Origin: Hyphomicrobiaceae bacterium | GTDB taxonomy: Bacteria; Pseudomonadota; Alphaproteobacteria; Rhizobiales; Hyphomicrobiaceae | Length of the DNA: 64,000 nucleotides | Direction of reading: 5' to 3' | NCBI GenBank assembly: GCA_016793635.1 | Contig: JAEUMD010000019.1 | Location: 1 to 64,000, forward strand | In this document: piece after piece, positions 18,377-28,172 of the stretch | How the letters are laid out: each line of letters begins with the position of its first letter | Numbering within the stretch: position 1 is the first letter of the stretch | Notes under the pieces: model-generated | The model's input: the letters and a program-made list of their open reading frames with translations, nothing else | What the model was told of the DNA's origin: nothing | Databases searched by the model: none | Made by a program: the position numbers and the translations under genes

Positions 18377-19336
18377 TCAGCGCTCGTCGTCATCGAAAGC
18401 CGTGCCGGCGGGGGCGTCCTCCGTGCTCGGCTCGCCATCGGCGGTTTCCACCGCCTCGTCCGGCGCGAAACCAAGCTCGCCCTGCTGCGCCGCCTCGTCA
18501 TCGTCGGCGGCATCGAGCGGCAGTTCGTCGGGAAGAAGCGCCGCAACATCCGTCGGTTCGGGCACCGTAAAGCCGGGTGGCAACGTCGCATCGAGGAGAC
18601 CAGCGCCTTTGAGCTCCGCGAGGCCCGGCAGGTCCTTGATCGAGGCGAGGCCGAAATGATTGAGAAAGCTCTCCGTCGTGCCGTAGGTCACTGGACGTCC
18701 TGGCGCGCGGCGACGGCCGCGCGGGCGAATCCAGCCCGTTTCGAGCAGCAGGTCGATGGTGCCGGACGACGTCGATACGCCGCGAATTTCCTCGATCTCG
18801 GCGCGCGTCACGGGCTGATGGTAGGCAACGATCGACAGCGTCTCGAGCGCGGCGCGTGACAGGCGGCGCTCCTCGACCGCATAGCGCTGCAAGAGGAATG
18901 AAAGGTCCTCCGCGGTGCGGAACGCCCATTTGCCAGCGACACAGACCAGGTTGATCCCTCGCGGCGCGTAAGCCGCCTGAATCTCGCCGAGAAGGTCCGC
19001 GATGTCGTCGCCTTCGCCGAGGTGCTGCGCGATGCGGGCCACGTCGATCGGCTCGGGGGCGGCAAACAGAACAGCCTCGACGATACGCAGCTTCTGCGCG
19101 CGCTCGGATGCGGCGAGCCGCGCCACGGCATCCTCCGCGCTCGTCGAGGTCATCGGCACGGCGCCACTTGCACGTTCGGCACCAGCGAGTTCCAGACCGG
19201 CACGTTCCGGCTCCGCTGTCTCGCTCTCGTGCAAGCTACCAGAGATGGGCATGGCCTCGGCGCCGTACCCATGCTCGGCATCATCCCCGCTCATAGCACC
19301 CGTCTTCGGCACCAGCGTCAGTCTCGGCGGTCCCAT
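18377..19336 (-). CDS. scpB: SMC-Scp complex subunit ScpB
   Basis: 319-residue kleisin-associated subunit of the bacterial condensin SMC-ScpAB, which organises and helps separate chromosomes. Two winged-helix domains lie about residues 75-240. Recognisable are IVEAVLFAAPEPI, SRAALETLSIVAYHQPVTRA and EIRGVSTSSGTIDLLLETGW. The C-terminal tail is long and acidic. The N-terminus is uncertain: ATG at 19336 gives a poorly conserved 70-residue leader, and ATGs at 19294 and 19153 are alternatives without clear ribosome sites. It lies 87 bases downstream of scpA. Confidence 0.92.
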   Translation of the reverse strand: MGPPRLTLVPKTGAMSGDDAEHGYGAEAMPISGSLHESETAEPERAGLELAGAERASGAVPMTSTSAEDAVARLAASERAQKLRIVEAVLFAAPEPIDVARIAQHLGEGDDIADLLGEIQAAYAPRGINLVCVAGKWAFRTAEDLSFLLQRYAVEERRLSRAALETLSIVAYHQPVTRAEIEEIRGVSTSSGTIDLLLETGWIRPRGRRRAPGRPVTYGTTESFLNHFGLASIKDLPGLAELKGAGLLDATLPPGFTVPEPTDVAALLPDELPLDAADDDEAAQQGELGFAPDEAVETADGEPSTEDAPAGTAFDDDER

Positions 19337-19423
19337 CGTCTTCTTGTCCCGCGAATTGATGTTCCGTCTCCTACGCTACGCCCCGCACACTGAACCACCA
19401 CTCGACACACATATTTCCCGCCC

Positions 19424-20266
19424 CTAGCCGCCGACCGGCTCCCATTCCGCGCCGGGCTCCTTGCGCCGCATGTAGATCGGCGCGAAGGGCGCGTCCTGGC
19501 GAAGCTCCACCAGACCTTCGCGCGCCATTTCCAGCGTCGCGCCGAACGAGCTCGCCCTCACCGTTTTCGCCACCTCTGGCGAAGGAAGGTACTGCCCGAG
19601 GAAGAAGTCGAGCTGGGTCCAACGCCCCATGCTCTCGCCGACCAGTTGCTCGAGGCGGCCACGCGCCTCCTTGATCGACCAGACCTTGCGCGCCTTGACG
19701 ACGTGCGTGACCTTCAGCGTGCGGCGGCGCTGGTCGGCATAAGCCTTGAGGAGATCGTAGATCTCGGCGGTGTAGTGCGTCTCCCGCACCGTCTCGAAGC
19801 GCTCGCGCATGCCGCGGGTGAAAACGTCACGGCCGAGCCGCTTGCGCGTCATGAGCAGAGCAGCCGCATCGCGCATGGCCTCGAGCCGCTGCAACCGGAA
19901 GGCGAGGCGCAGCGCCGCCTCCTCCGCGCTCACCTGCTCCTCGTCATCGGCTTCGCGCGGCAGCAGTAGCCGCGACTTGAGGAACGCGAGCCACGCAGCC
20001 ATCACCAGATAGTCGGCGGCGATCTCGAGCCGCAAGCGCGATGCTTCGCGGATGAAGGAAAGGTATTGATCGACCAGCTCGAGCAGCGACAGCCGCGAAA
20101 TGTCGATCTTGTGCGTGCGTGCAAGCGCCAGCAGCAGATCGAGCGGTCCCTCGAAGCCCTCGATGTCGACCACCAACGCCTCGCCCGGCAATGGCGCGTC
20201 ATCCGGCGACGGTGCCTGCCAAGTCTCGATGCGTTCGCTCTCGCCAGGTGTTTCGCTGCTCGTCAT
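19424..20266 (-). CDS. scpA: Segregation and condensation protein ScpA
   Basis: 280-residue kleisin that bridges the two SMC heads. The hallmark N-terminus is VVDIEGFEGPLDLLLALART then HKIDISRLSLLELVDQYL. The C-terminal winged helix contains VGESMGRWTQLDFFLGQYLP. Start: ATG at 20266 (MTSSETPGESER) was preferred to a GTG at 20338 whose leader is not conserved. It is preceded by nagZ and followed by scpB on the same strand, the standard order in this group. Confidence 0.94.
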   Translation of the reverse strand: MTSSETPGESERIETWQAPSPDDAPLPGEALVVDIEGFEGPLDLLLALARTHKIDISRLSLLELVDQYLSFIREASRLRLEIAADYLVMAAWLAFLKSRLLLPREADDEEQVSAEEAALRLAFRLQRLEAMRDAAALLMTRKRLGRDVFTRGMRERFETVRETHYTAEIYDLLKAYADQRRRTLKVTHVVKARKVWSIKEARGRLEQLVGESMGRWTQLDFFLGQYLPSPEVAKTVRASSFGATLEMAREGLVELRQDAPFAPIYMRRKEPGAEWEPVGG

Positions 20267-20356
20267 GCGCTCTGGTTCGCGGATGGGCCCCACATGCAGC
20301 GGGACATTGCGACAACCCCCTCCCGGCACCGATGGCACCAGGCGGACGCGGCGATC

Positions 20357-21391
20357 CTACACCGATTCAATCCCCGCGGCATGCCGCGCCAGGACATCGG
20401 CCAGCTCAGCCTCCGCTTCCGCCCTGTCGTAGGGCTCCCGCCCCGCACGAACCGCGAGTGCCGATGCGAACCGGCGCATCGCCGCGCCGGCAAGAACGGG
20501 CGTTCCTGCGGCCGCCTGCTCCATTTCTGCCAGTACACCGCTGCAATGCAATGCCACGTCGGAGCCGGCTGCGATCACCGCCTCGGCGCGTGAACGCATG
20601 CCACCCTTGAGCGCTTGCATGCCGAGATCGTCGCTCATCAAAAGGCCATCGAAACCGATGTGCTCGCGGATGATGCGGGAGGTGACGGCGGGCGAGGTGC
20701 TCGCAGGCCGCTCGGCGTCGATCGCGGTGTAGACGACGTGCGCGGTCATGGCGGCGGGCATACCGGCGAGCGCGCGGAATGGCACGAAATCGCTGGCTTC
20801 GAGTTCCGCCGCGGAAGTCCCCACGACCGGCAGCTCGAGATGACTGTCAGCCGTGGCGCGCCCATGCCCCGGTATGTGCTTGATGACCGGGAGCACGCCA
20901 CCGCCCATCAGCCCTTCGCCGACTGCACGGCCAAGCGCCACCACCTGCGCGGGTGATGTGCCGTAGGCACGGTCGCCGATGATCTCATGAGCCCCCGCCA
21001 CCGGCACGTCCAGCACCGGGGCGCAATCGGTATCGATGCCAAGGTCGCGCAGATCGTCGGCGAGCAGACGCGCCGCGAGCCAGGCTGCACGGACCGCGCG
21101 ATCCGGTGCCTCGCGATAGAGCGCGGCATAGGCGGACGCTGGCGGCAGCGCACGTCCGAGCGGCGGCCTCAACCGCTGCACGCGCCCGCCTTCCTGATCG
21201 ATCAGGACCAGCGCGTCGGCGCCGATGGTGTCGCGGGCGGCGCCGACCAGCGCGCGGATCTGCGACGCCGATTCGAGATTGCGTTTGAAGAGGATGATGC
21301 CCGCAGGGCGGGCGTCGGCGAGAAACGACCGCTCCTGTGGAAGCAGCTCTAAGCCTTCGAGACCGACGATGAGGGACGTGCGTTCGCTCAC
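20357..21391 (-). CDS. nagZ: Beta-N-acetylhexosaminidase (GH3)
   Basis: 344-residue cytoplasmic glycosidase of family GH3 that releases GlcNAc from recycled anhydromuropeptides. VLIDQEGGRVQRL and the His/Asp catalytic loop KHIPGHGRATADSHLELP are diagnostic; FDGLLMSDDLGMQAL carries the nucleophile Asp. Starts with GTG at 21391; the ribosome site is weak. The gene lies between the SPOR gene and scpA in the same direction. Murein recycling beside a septal SPOR protein fits envelope upkeep. Confidence 0.95.
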   Translation of the reverse strand: MSERTSLIVGLEGLELLPQERSFLADARPAGIILFKRNLESASQIRALVGAARDTIGADALVLIDQEGGRVQRLRPPLGRALPPASAYAALYREAPDRAVRAAWLAARLLADDLRDLGIDTDCAPVLDVPVAGAHEIIGDRAYGTSPAQVVALGRAVGEGLMGGGVLPVIKHIPGHGRATADSHLELPVVGTSAAELEASDFVPFRALAGMPAAMTAHVVYTAIDAERPASTSPAVTSRIIREHIGFDGLLMSDDLGMQALKGGMRSRAEAVIAAGSDVALHCSGVLAEMEQAAAGTPVLAGAAMRRFASALAVRAGREPYDRAEAEAELADVLARHAAGIESV

Positions 21392-21493
21392 TCGTGGGAG
21401 ACCGCTCTGTCGCAGCCGGGGACGGGGGTCCGCAGGCCGTGGTTCATGGGAAAGGCGCCGGCGGGGGATTGCGGCGCGAACAGCCGTCGCGGC

Positions 21494-23458
21494 TCAGTAC
21501 GCCTTCACCCAGCAGCTCGCATAGCCGACCGACTTCAGCTCGCTGCACAGCGCACTCGCCTGCTGGCGTGAGCCCGGCGGCCCTACGATCAGCCGGTGAA
21601 AGCTGCCCTTGCCGGCAAGATCCGCAGCCTGCACGTCGGGCGTCTTGTTCTGCAACTGAGACGGGTAGCGCTGTTGAAGGTCGGCGAACTGCTTCAGTGC
21701 ATCCATGCGGCTGCTAGAAGAAGCCGGCACAGATGCCAAGACTGCGACATATCCGGCGCCGGCGGTTCCACCGTCGCCGCTGACGCGCGAGGCGTCTCCG
21801 CGAATGGCGTTGATCTTAGCCACCGGGTCCTTCACCGGCGGCCGTGCGGCGGGCTTCGCCGGTGCGACCTGCGCTGGCGGCGGCGGCGACGCGGCCGGCT
21901 CGGCACGCGCAATCACTTGCGGCCGGACCGGTGGAGCCGATGCAGCCGGCGGCGCGGTTGTCGTGACGACTGGCGCCACCGTCGCAGGGCGTGCCGATGC
22001 GCTCGAAGTGCCACTATTCGCGGTGGCGGCCCCAGAACCGACGGGCGCCATGGCGCCCCCACGACCGCCGAACCCGTCGACGATGGTTAGGCCGGGCACG
22101 CCGGTCGATGCCTGTGGCGCAGGACGCGGCGGTGTGACGACGACGGGGCCGGAAGCGGCCGGAGCCTCGGCCTGCGCTGGCGGCGGCGAGCCGTAGACCG
22201 GAACGATCGAGCCATCCCGTCCGACGACCATGGTGGTGACCTTGCGCGGGCCGCCCTCGTCATCGCCTTCACTGGCCGGCGCCGCGCTAGAGCCGTCGTT
22301 CAGGCGGCCGAGGATCTTGGAATCCGTGTGTGCGAACTTCTTGCCGCCCGGGTCCAGCGGCTTGATTTTCGACGGCTGTGTCTCCGATTTCACGACAGGC
22401 GTACCGGTCGAGCCGCCCGAACCGAAAAACGTCGAGTAACCGAACGCCACCGCGCCGCCGATACCGAGCACGCCGACCAGACCGGCGGCGATCATCATCA
22501 TCATCTTGCGGCCACCGCGACCACGCCCCTCGTCCTCGTACTCGACCTCGTCCGGGTCGTACTCGTGCTCGAGGGCCTGTGACTGCACGGCGGCTGGTGG
22601 CGCATAACCTCCAGGTTCGCCCTCGCCATAGCCGTGCGGGGCAAACTGTGGCGGTGCGTAACCGGGGGCTGCGTAGCCGTCAGGATCGGCGAAGCCGGGC
22701 TCGGGATAGCCGCGCTGCTGCGGCGGCGCCGGCGGTTGATAGCCGGACAACTGCCCCTGATCGTAGCCGTTCGTAGACGGCCAATCGGGCTGAGCGCCGA
22801 AGGACGGCTGCGGCGGTGGCTGATAGCCGCCCTGCTGCGCGTAACCGTAGCCCTGGCTCGCGTCGGCCGCAGGCTCCTGTGGATAGAACTCGGGCTCCGC
22901 AGGCCAGTTCGGGTGCTGGTCATAGGCTGGGCCGCGCAGCTCGGGTGCCGGCGCGTACCCACGTTCGGGGCCGACGATGCGCGGCTCACGCGAATGGTGC
23001 ACCGGCGGCTGCGTCGGCGGCTCCGGCTGCGGATAGGGCGCAAACGGAGGTGGCTGCGTCTGAGCGCGGCCGGACGGCGCAGTCGGTGGCGTATAGGGCT
23101 CGAAACGCGGCGCATACGAGGGCGCAGGCGGTTCGCCCCACTGCGGTTGCGCGGGCGGTTGCGAATAGCCATGCTGGCCACCGCTGCCGAGGGTCGGCTG
23201 AGAGTAACTGTCGGCGCCGTAAGCAGAATCCGGGTAGTGGTAGGCGTCCGCGGGCTGCTGCTGACCGTGCTGCGGGTAGCTAGGCTGAGGGGCCGCCGGC
23301 GCATATTGCGGTTGCGCGGGCGCGCCGTAGCCCTGGTTGGCGTAGGTGTTGGGCTGGGGTGGCTGACCATAGACCGGCTGGCCATAGCCCTGCTGCCCCT
23401 GGGCCGCTTCGGTCCAATGGGGTGCGGGAGGCGCTGTTGGTCCGTTGGTCCTTGCCAT
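21494..23458 (-). CDS. SPOR-domain membrane protein with long Q/P/Y/G-rich cytoplasmic tail
   Basis: 654-residue single-span protein. Residues 1-300 are low complexity, rich in Gln, Pro, Tyr and Gly with many GYGQ/YAPP units, then an acidic EHEYDPDEVEYEDE stretch and basic RGRGGRK. One membrane helix (about 319-344, IAAGLVGVLGIGGAVAFGYS) follows. The periplasmic part is Pro/Ala-rich (about 350-560) and ends in a SPOR domain (about 575-654, from GYVAVLASVPASSSS to SVGYASCWVKAY), which binds denuded septal glycan. A role at the division site is inferred. Order argS-SPOR-nagZ is conserved in related genomes, but the length of the tail varies. Confidence 0.9.
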   Translation of the reverse strand: MARTNGPTAPPAPHWTEAAQGQQGYGQPVYGQPPQPNTYANQGYGAPAQPQYAPAAPQPSYPQHGQQQPADAYHYPDSAYGADSYSQPTLGSGGQHGYSQPPAQPQWGEPPAPSYAPRFEPYTPPTAPSGRAQTQPPPFAPYPQPEPPTQPPVHHSREPRIVGPERGYAPAPELRGPAYDQHPNWPAEPEFYPQEPAADASQGYGYAQQGGYQPPPQPSFGAQPDWPSTNGYDQGQLSGYQPPAPPQQRGYPEPGFADPDGYAAPGYAPPQFAPHGYGEGEPGGYAPPAAVQSQALEHEYDPDEVEYEDEGRGRGGRKMMMMIAAGLVGVLGIGGAVAFGYSTFFGSGGSTGTPVVKSETQPSKIKPLDPGGKKFAHTDSKILGRLNDGSSAAPASEGDDEGGPRKVTTMVVGRDGSIVPVYGSPPPAQAEAPAASGPVVVTPPRPAPQASTGVPGLTIVDGFGGRGGAMAPVGSGAATANSGTSSASARPATVAPVVTTTAPPAASAPPVRPQVIARAEPAASPPPPAQVAPAKPAARPPVKDPVAKINAIRGDASRVSGDGGTAGAGYVAVLASVPASSSSRMDALKQFADLQQRYPSQLQNKTPDVQAADLAGKGSFHRLIVGPPGSRQQASALCSELKSVGYASCWVKAY

Positions 23459-23518
23459 AAATCGAAATCCCCGGCCGCTTCGGCCTCAACCCCACAGAAT
23501 CGGATTAGCGCTACAAGT

Positions 23519-25279
23519 CTAGCGCATTGCCAAGGGGGCCTCGACGCCAAGAATTGCCAAACCTGAGGAAATCACCTGCCGGGTTGCGGCAACCAGCGCG
23601 AGTCGAGCGGCTGTGACCGCCCTATCCTCTTGTCGGATAAAGCGCAAATGTGGCGAATCATTGCCTCGCGACCACTGCGAGTGAAGCGCCGAGGCGAGGT
23701 CGTAAAGATAGAAAGCGACACGATGCGGCTCGTGCGCACCCGCCGCGCCGCTGACCAGACGGGGAAACGCAGCGAGCCGTTTCACGAGGTCGAGCTCGCC
23801 CGCGTTGTCGAGCAGCGTGAGATTCGCCTGACGCACCTCCGCACTCGCTTCGGTCAAGCCGGGAAACGCCTCCTCGGCATTGCGGAACAGCGATGCCGCG
23901 CGGGCGTGCGCGTACTGGACGTAAAAGACGGGGTTGTCCTTCGACTGCTCGGTGACCTTGGCGAAATCGAAATCCAGGGGCGCGTCGTTCTTGCGGTACA
24001 GCATCATGAAGCGGACGGGATCGCGGCCCACCTCGTCGACCACGTCGCGCAGCGTGACGAACGTGCCGGCCCGCTTCGACATCTTGAAAGGCTCGCCGTT
24101 CTTGAAGAGCTTCACGAGCTGGCAGATCTTGACGTCGAAATCCGCATCACCTCCCGAGAGCGCCGCGACGGCCGCCTTCATGCGCGGGATGTAGCCGATG
24201 TGGTCGGCGCCGAAGACGTTGATGAGGTGGCGGAATCCACGCTCCAGCTTGTCGAAGTGGTAGGCGATGTCGGCCGCGAAATACGTGTAGCTGCCGTCGC
24301 TCTTCTGTAACGCGCGATCGACATCGTCACCGAACGCCGTCGAGCGGAACAACACCTGATCGCGCTCCTCCCACTCCTCGTCGTCGTGGCCCTTGGGGCG
24401 CGGCAACTGCCCGGAATAGATGAGGCCCTTGCCATCCAGCGCCGCGATCGCCGCCTTCACCTGGTCGCGATCGCCCGACCGCAGCGACGCTTCGGAGAAA
24501 AAGACGTCGTGGCGGATGTTGAGGGCGGCGAGATCCTCGCGGATCATAGCCATCATCATGTCGATGGCTGTCGCGCGGACAGCGCTCAACCACTCGGATT
24601 CATCTTTGCCCAACAGCGACTTGCCATAACGCTGCGCAAGCGCCGCGCCGACCGGCTTCAGGTAATCGCCGGGATAGAGGCCAGCGGGAATTTCGCCGAT
24701 GTCCTCGCCGAGCGCCTCACGGTAGCGCAGGTACGCCGAGCGCCCGAGCACGTCCACCTGTGAGCCGGCGTCGTTGATGTAGTATTCGCGCGTGACGTCG
24801 TAGCCGGCGAACGCCAACAGGTTGGCGAGGGCATCGCCGAATACCGCGCCGCGGCAATGGCCAACATGCATCGGACCGGTCGGGTTGGCGGAAACGTACT
24901 CCACGTTCACGCGCTGGCCGTGACCAATGCCCGAGCGGCCGTAGCGATCTCCCTCGGCGATGATGGCGGCGACGAGCTGCTGCCAGAACGCGGGTTTGAG
25001 CCGCAGGTTGATGAAGCCCGGTCCCGCGACCTCCACGGCATCGAGCACATCGAGCGCCTCGAGCTTGCGCTTGAGAACCTCGGCGATGTCGCGCGGTTTC
25101 ATGCGCGCTGGTTTCGCCAGCACCATCGCCACGTTAGTGGCGAGATCGCCGTGTGTGGGATCGCGCGGCGTCTCGACGTCGACCCGGGAATTGGCGAGCT
25201 CCGCCGGCAGCTTGCCCTCGGCGACGAGTGCCGCCAGCGCTCCGGCGATCAGCGCCTCGACGTGCTCAAAGGCATTCAT
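23519..25279 (-). CDS. argS: Arginine--tRNA ligase
   Basis: 586-residue class I aminoacyl-tRNA synthetase. The N-terminal Add-1 domain is followed by the HIGH motif as HVGH in [21 protein letters not shown] is seen in [22 protein letters not shown]-terminal DALR anticodon-binding domain ends the protein ([18 protein letters not shown]). Length and motifs are standard. The ATG at 25279 gives [11 protein letters not shown]. It lies 61 bases upstream of the SPOR gene and 108 bases after dgt, all on one strand. Confidence 0.97.
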   Translation of the reverse strand: MNAFEHVEALIAGALAALVAEGKLPAELANSRVDVETPRDPTHGDLATNVAMVLAKPARMKPRDIAEVLKRKLEALDVLDAVEVAGPGFINLRLKPAFWQQLVAAIIAEGDRYGRSGIGHGQRVNVEYVSANPTGPMHVGHCRGAVFGDALANLLAFAGYDVTREYYINDAGSQVDVLGRSAYLRYREALGEDIGEIPAGLYPGDYLKPVGAALAQRYGKSLLGKDESEWLSAVRATAIDMMMAMIREDLAALNIRHDVFFSEASLRSGDRDQVKAAIAALDGKGLIYSGQLPRPKGHDDEEWEERDQVLFRSTAFGDDVDRALQKSDGSYTYFAADIAYHFDKLERGFRHLINVFGADHIGYIPRMKAAVAALSGGDADFDVKICQLVKLFKNGEPFKMSKRAGTFVTLRDVVDEVGRDPVRFMMLYRKNDAPLDFDFAKVTEQSKDNPVFYVQYAHARAASLFRNAEEAFPGLTEASAEVRQANLTLLDNAGELDLVKRLAAFPRLVSGAAGAHEPHRVAFYLYDLASALHSQWSRGNDSPHLRFIRQEDRAVTAARLALVAATRQVISSGLAILGVEAPLAMR

Positions 25280-25387
25280 GGAATTGATCCTCGGACAATG
25301 TGGGAGTGGCGCTCGGTGGCAGCGGCCGCCTTGACGTCGCGGGCAAGCCTGCGGGCAAGCCTCTGGCCGAACACGGTCGCGGTGCGC

Positions 25388-26626
25388 CTATCGCAATTCC
25401 GGCGTTGCGTCAAACAAGCGGCGGTGCTCGGCCAGTGCATAGCGGTCCGTCATGCCGGCCACGTAGTCGGAGACGAGCCGGGCGCGGTTGCGCGGCGCCA
25501 GAGCTGTCGCCGCCTGCTGCCAGTTCGGCGGCATCGCCGTCGCGTCGGCGAGGCAGCGCCGAAACAGGTCCTGGACGACGCGCTCGGCGTCGCGCATCAC
25601 CCGCATCACGCGCTCGTGCCGGTAGACCGCGGCGAACAGGAACGCCTTGAGGCCGAGGATGTCGCGCGTCATCGCATCCGAGAAGGCGATCATCGCCGTG
25701 CCGGCGTTGCGGATGTCGTCCGGAGAAGCGGGGTCCAGGCGCGCAAGGCGTTCGCGGGAGGCGGCGACCAGATCGGCGATCATCGCCGTGATCATGCGCC
25801 GCGTCGCCTCATAGATGTGGCGCGCGTCGGCGCTCGATCCCGTCGGCCCGGGCAGCCCGCGGACGACGTCGCCCGCGAGGGGGCGCCCCGCAAGGTCGCC
25901 GAGCCGAAGCAACCCGGCGCGCAGGGCATCGTCGATGTCGTGGGTGACGTAGGCGATGTCGTCGGCGAGCGAGGCCACCTGCGCTTCAGCCGAGGCATAC
26001 CCTTCCGGCGCTAGGCTTTTCCACACGCCAATCCGTGCGACGACCTTCGCCACGGCGTTGTCGGCAGCCGTGAGCGGTCCGTTGTGCTTGGCAAGTCCCT
26101 CGAGCGATTCCCAGGTCAGGTTCAGGCCGTCGAACGGAATATATTTGCGTTCGAGCCGGGCGACGATGCGAAGACTCTGGGCATTGTGATCGAAGCCCCC
26201 GTGCGCACTCATCGCCGCGTCCAGTGCCCGTTCGCCGGCGTGCCCGAACGGGGGGTGGCCGAGATCGTGCGCGAGCGCCAGCGTCTCGGCCAGATCCTCG
26301 TCGAGGCGAAGCTGGCGCGCCACCGTTCGGGCGATCTGCGCCACTTCGAGGCTATGCGTCAGCCGCGTCCGGTAATGGTCACCCTCGTGATAGATGAAAA
26401 CCTGTGTCTTGTGGGTCAGGCGGCGAAACGGCGTCGAATGAAGCACGCGGTCGCGGTCGCGCTGGAACGGTGAGCGCGTCGTGCACTCGGGCTCGGCGTG
26501 CATGCGGCCCCGGCTCGCAATCGCGCTCGCGGCATATTCCGCGGGCGAGCGCTCGCCGGGCTTCAAGCTCGCACCATAGTCGGCGGGCCGCGCCGTGTGT
26601 TCGGCCGGCCGAAGATGTATTGCCAT
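25388..26626 (-). CDS. dgt: dGTP triphosphohydrolase-like HD protein
   Basis: 412-residue HD-domain phosphohydrolase that splits dGTP, or dNTPs in general, to nucleoside and triphosphate. The metal site is visible: THKTQVFIYHEGDHYRTRLT with the first His, then LALAHDLGHPPFGHAGE with the HD pair, and YVTHDIDDALRAG with a later Asp. The type matches the dGTPase-like group of alphaproteobacteria. ATG at 26626 gives MAIHLRPAEH. It is divergent from the Fe-S carrier gene across 179 bases and heads the dgt-argS-SPOR run. Confidence 0.93.
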   Translation of the reverse strand: MAIHLRPAEHTARPADYGASLKPGERSPAEYAASAIASRGRMHAEPECTTRSPFQRDRDRVLHSTPFRRLTHKTQVFIYHEGDHYRTRLTHSLEVAQIARTVARQLRLDEDLAETLALAHDLGHPPFGHAGERALDAAMSAHGGFDHNAQSLRIVARLERKYIPFDGLNLTWESLEGLAKHNGPLTAADNAVAKVVARIGVWKSLAPEGYASAEAQVASLADDIAYVTHDIDDALRAGLLRLGDLAGRPLAGDVVRGLPGPTGSSADARHIYEATRRMITAMIADLVAASRERLARLDPASPDDIRNAGTAMIAFSDAMTRDILGLKAFLFAAVYRHERVMRVMRDAERVVQDLFRRCLADATAMPPNWQQAATALAPRNRARLVSDYVAGMTDRYALAEHRRLFDATPELR

Positions 26627-26805
26627 GTCGCGCCACGCCTCCCGTCCAGCACACCCAGCTGCGGTCCCTGACCGCCCGATTTGACTTGGGGCCGCGCCCT
26701 CTTATCTTCCTATCGAGGTTTCATGTCGATCCGCAACGGCGCCCGAAATCGCGCCAGCCTTTCACCATCGGTGCGGGGCGCGGGCCAGCTAAAGGAAGTG
26801 CCCTG

Positions 26806-27144
26806 ATGACTACGGACACCATGCCGGTGAGCCTGACGGAAAGCGCGGCCCGGCGCATCGCCGAGATCGTCGCCGATGAGCCCGTGAACAAGCTGCTTCG
26901 CATCTCGGTCGAGGGCGGCGGCTGCTCCGGCTTCCAGTACAAGTTCGACCTCGTGGCGACGCCGGATTCCGACGACCTCGTCATCGAGCGCTCCGGGGCA
27001 CAGGTACTGATCGATCCCGTATCGCTCAATTTCCTCTCTGGCTCGGAGATCGATTTCATCGACGATCTGATGGGCTCCCAATTCCGCATCAACAACCCCC
27101 ATGCCACCGCCTCCTGCGGTTGCGGGACGAGCTTCGCGGTGTGA
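26806..27144 (+). CDS. erpA: A-type iron-sulfur carrier (ErpA/IscA/HesB family)
   Basis: 112-residue protein that carries Fe-S clusters to apo-targets. The three conserved cysteines are present: EGGGCSGFQYKF near residue 40 and SCGCGTSF at 104 and 106. The fold-defining IDPVSLNFLSGSEIDFIDDL is present. Start: ATG at 26806 with AGGAAG 7 bases upstream; a longer open frame upstream is not coding. ErpA-like by sequence, but the IscA/SufA/ErpA distinction is uncertain. Divergent from dgt; xth follows in the same direction, an association I know from related genomes. Confidence 0.9.
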   Translation: MTTDTMPVSLTESAARRIAEIVADEPVNKLLRISVEGGGCSGFQYKFDLVATPDSDDLVIERSGAQVLIDPVSLNFLSGSEIDFIDDLMGSQFRINNPHATASCGCGTSFAV

Positions 27145-27281
27145 TGCGAAAACCATGATCGAGTGACGGTTCCAGGTTGCATCAGCATCAACCTTGGGAA
27201 CAATCCGCATCAGCACGTCGCACGCTGCACACCCGGCGGCCGCCCCCCAACGGTGCGAGCCACCGGTCCGCGAAGGAAACC

Positions 27282-28064
27282 ATGAAAATCGCCACCTGGA
27301 ATATCAACGGCGTCAAGGCGCGGCTCGAGGCGGCGCTTTCCTGGCTCGGCAGCGCACGGCCGGATGTCGCCTGCCTGCAGGAGATCAAGAGCGTCGACGA
27401 AGGCTTCCCGCGCGGCGCTTTCGAGGATCTCGGCTATCAGGTCGCGACGCACGGGCAGAAGGGTTTCAATGGCGTCGCACTGCTGTCGCGCACTGGTTTC
27501 GACGAGGTTCGCCGCGGCCTCCCCGGCAACGACGCCGACGAGCAAGCGCGCTACATCGAAGCCGATGTTGCCGGCGCACGGGGCCTCATCACCGTCGCCT
27601 CGATCTACCTGCCGAACGGCAACCCGATCGGCACCGACAAGTTCGCCTACAAGCTGGCCTGGATGGAGCGTCTCGAGGCTCACGCTCGCCGCCTGCTGGC
27701 GCTGGAAATGCCGCTGGTGCTCGCCGGCGATTATAACGTCATCCCCGAGCCGATCGATGCCCGCCGCCCCGCCGCCTGGACCGGCGACGCACTGTTCCAG
27801 CCGGAAAGCCGGACCGCATGGCGCAGGCTCGTCGCGCTCGGACTGACTGATGCCATACGCGCCTGCTACCCGGGCGACGATCTCTATACGTTCTGGGACT
27901 ATCAGGCCGGCGCCTGGCAGAAGAACGACGGCATTCGCATCGACCACCTGCTCCTCTCCCCGCAGGCCGCCGACCGCCTCGTCGCGGCCGGCATAGACCG
28001 AGAGGTCCGCGGCGGCGAGAAACCCTCGGACCATGTGCCCGTTTGGGTCGAGCTCGATACTTGA
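27282..28064 (+). CDS. xth: Exodeoxyribonuclease III
   Basis: 260-residue Mg-dependent AP endonuclease and 3' exonuclease of base-excision repair. Motifs: MKIATWNINGVKARL with the metal-binding Asn, ACLQEIKS with Glu, LAGDYNVIPEPID with the catalytic Asp/Asn, GIRIDHLLLS and SDHVPVWVE with the final Asp-His. Start: ATG at 27282 with AAGGAA four bases upstream. It follows the Fe-S carrier gene after 137 bases, and a hairpin terminator follows. Confidence 0.96.
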   Translation: MKIATWNINGVKARLEAALSWLGSARPDVACLQEIKSVDEGFPRGAFEDLGYQVATHGQKGFNGVALLSRTGFDEVRRGLPGNDADEQARYIEADVAGARGLITVASIYLPNGNPIGTDKFAYKLAWMERLEAHARRLLALEMPLVLAGDYNVIPEPIDARRPAAWTGDALFQPESRTAWRRLVALGLTDAIRACYPGDDLYTFWDYQAGAWQKNDGIRIDHLLLSPQAADRLVAAGIDREVRGGEKPSDHVPVWVELDT

Positions 28065-28109
28065 AACTGCGCGCCCGGATTCGCGATAATTCACATTTTA
28101 AATAAATTA

Positions 28110-28143
28110 CGGCGGCGCCTTTCCTCATGAAAGGGCGCCGCCG
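28110..28143. terminator. Hairpin terminator between convergent xth and TadG-like genes
   Basis: A stem of CGGCGGCGCC paired with GGCGCCGCCG, extended by TTTC/GAAA past a one-base bulge, with a short loop. The minus-strand side is followed by an A/T-rich run (TAATTTATTTAAAATG), which suits termination of the minus-strand gene; it may act in both directions. Confidence 0.7.
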
Positions 28144-28172
28144 CTTGCCGTCTTCCGCATTTCATCGCGGAT

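Noticed and set aside
26404-26805. N-terminal extension of the Fe-S carrier frame
   Set aside because: The extra 134 codons overlap dgt on the other strand and lack conservation; a good ribosome site precedes the ATG at 26806.
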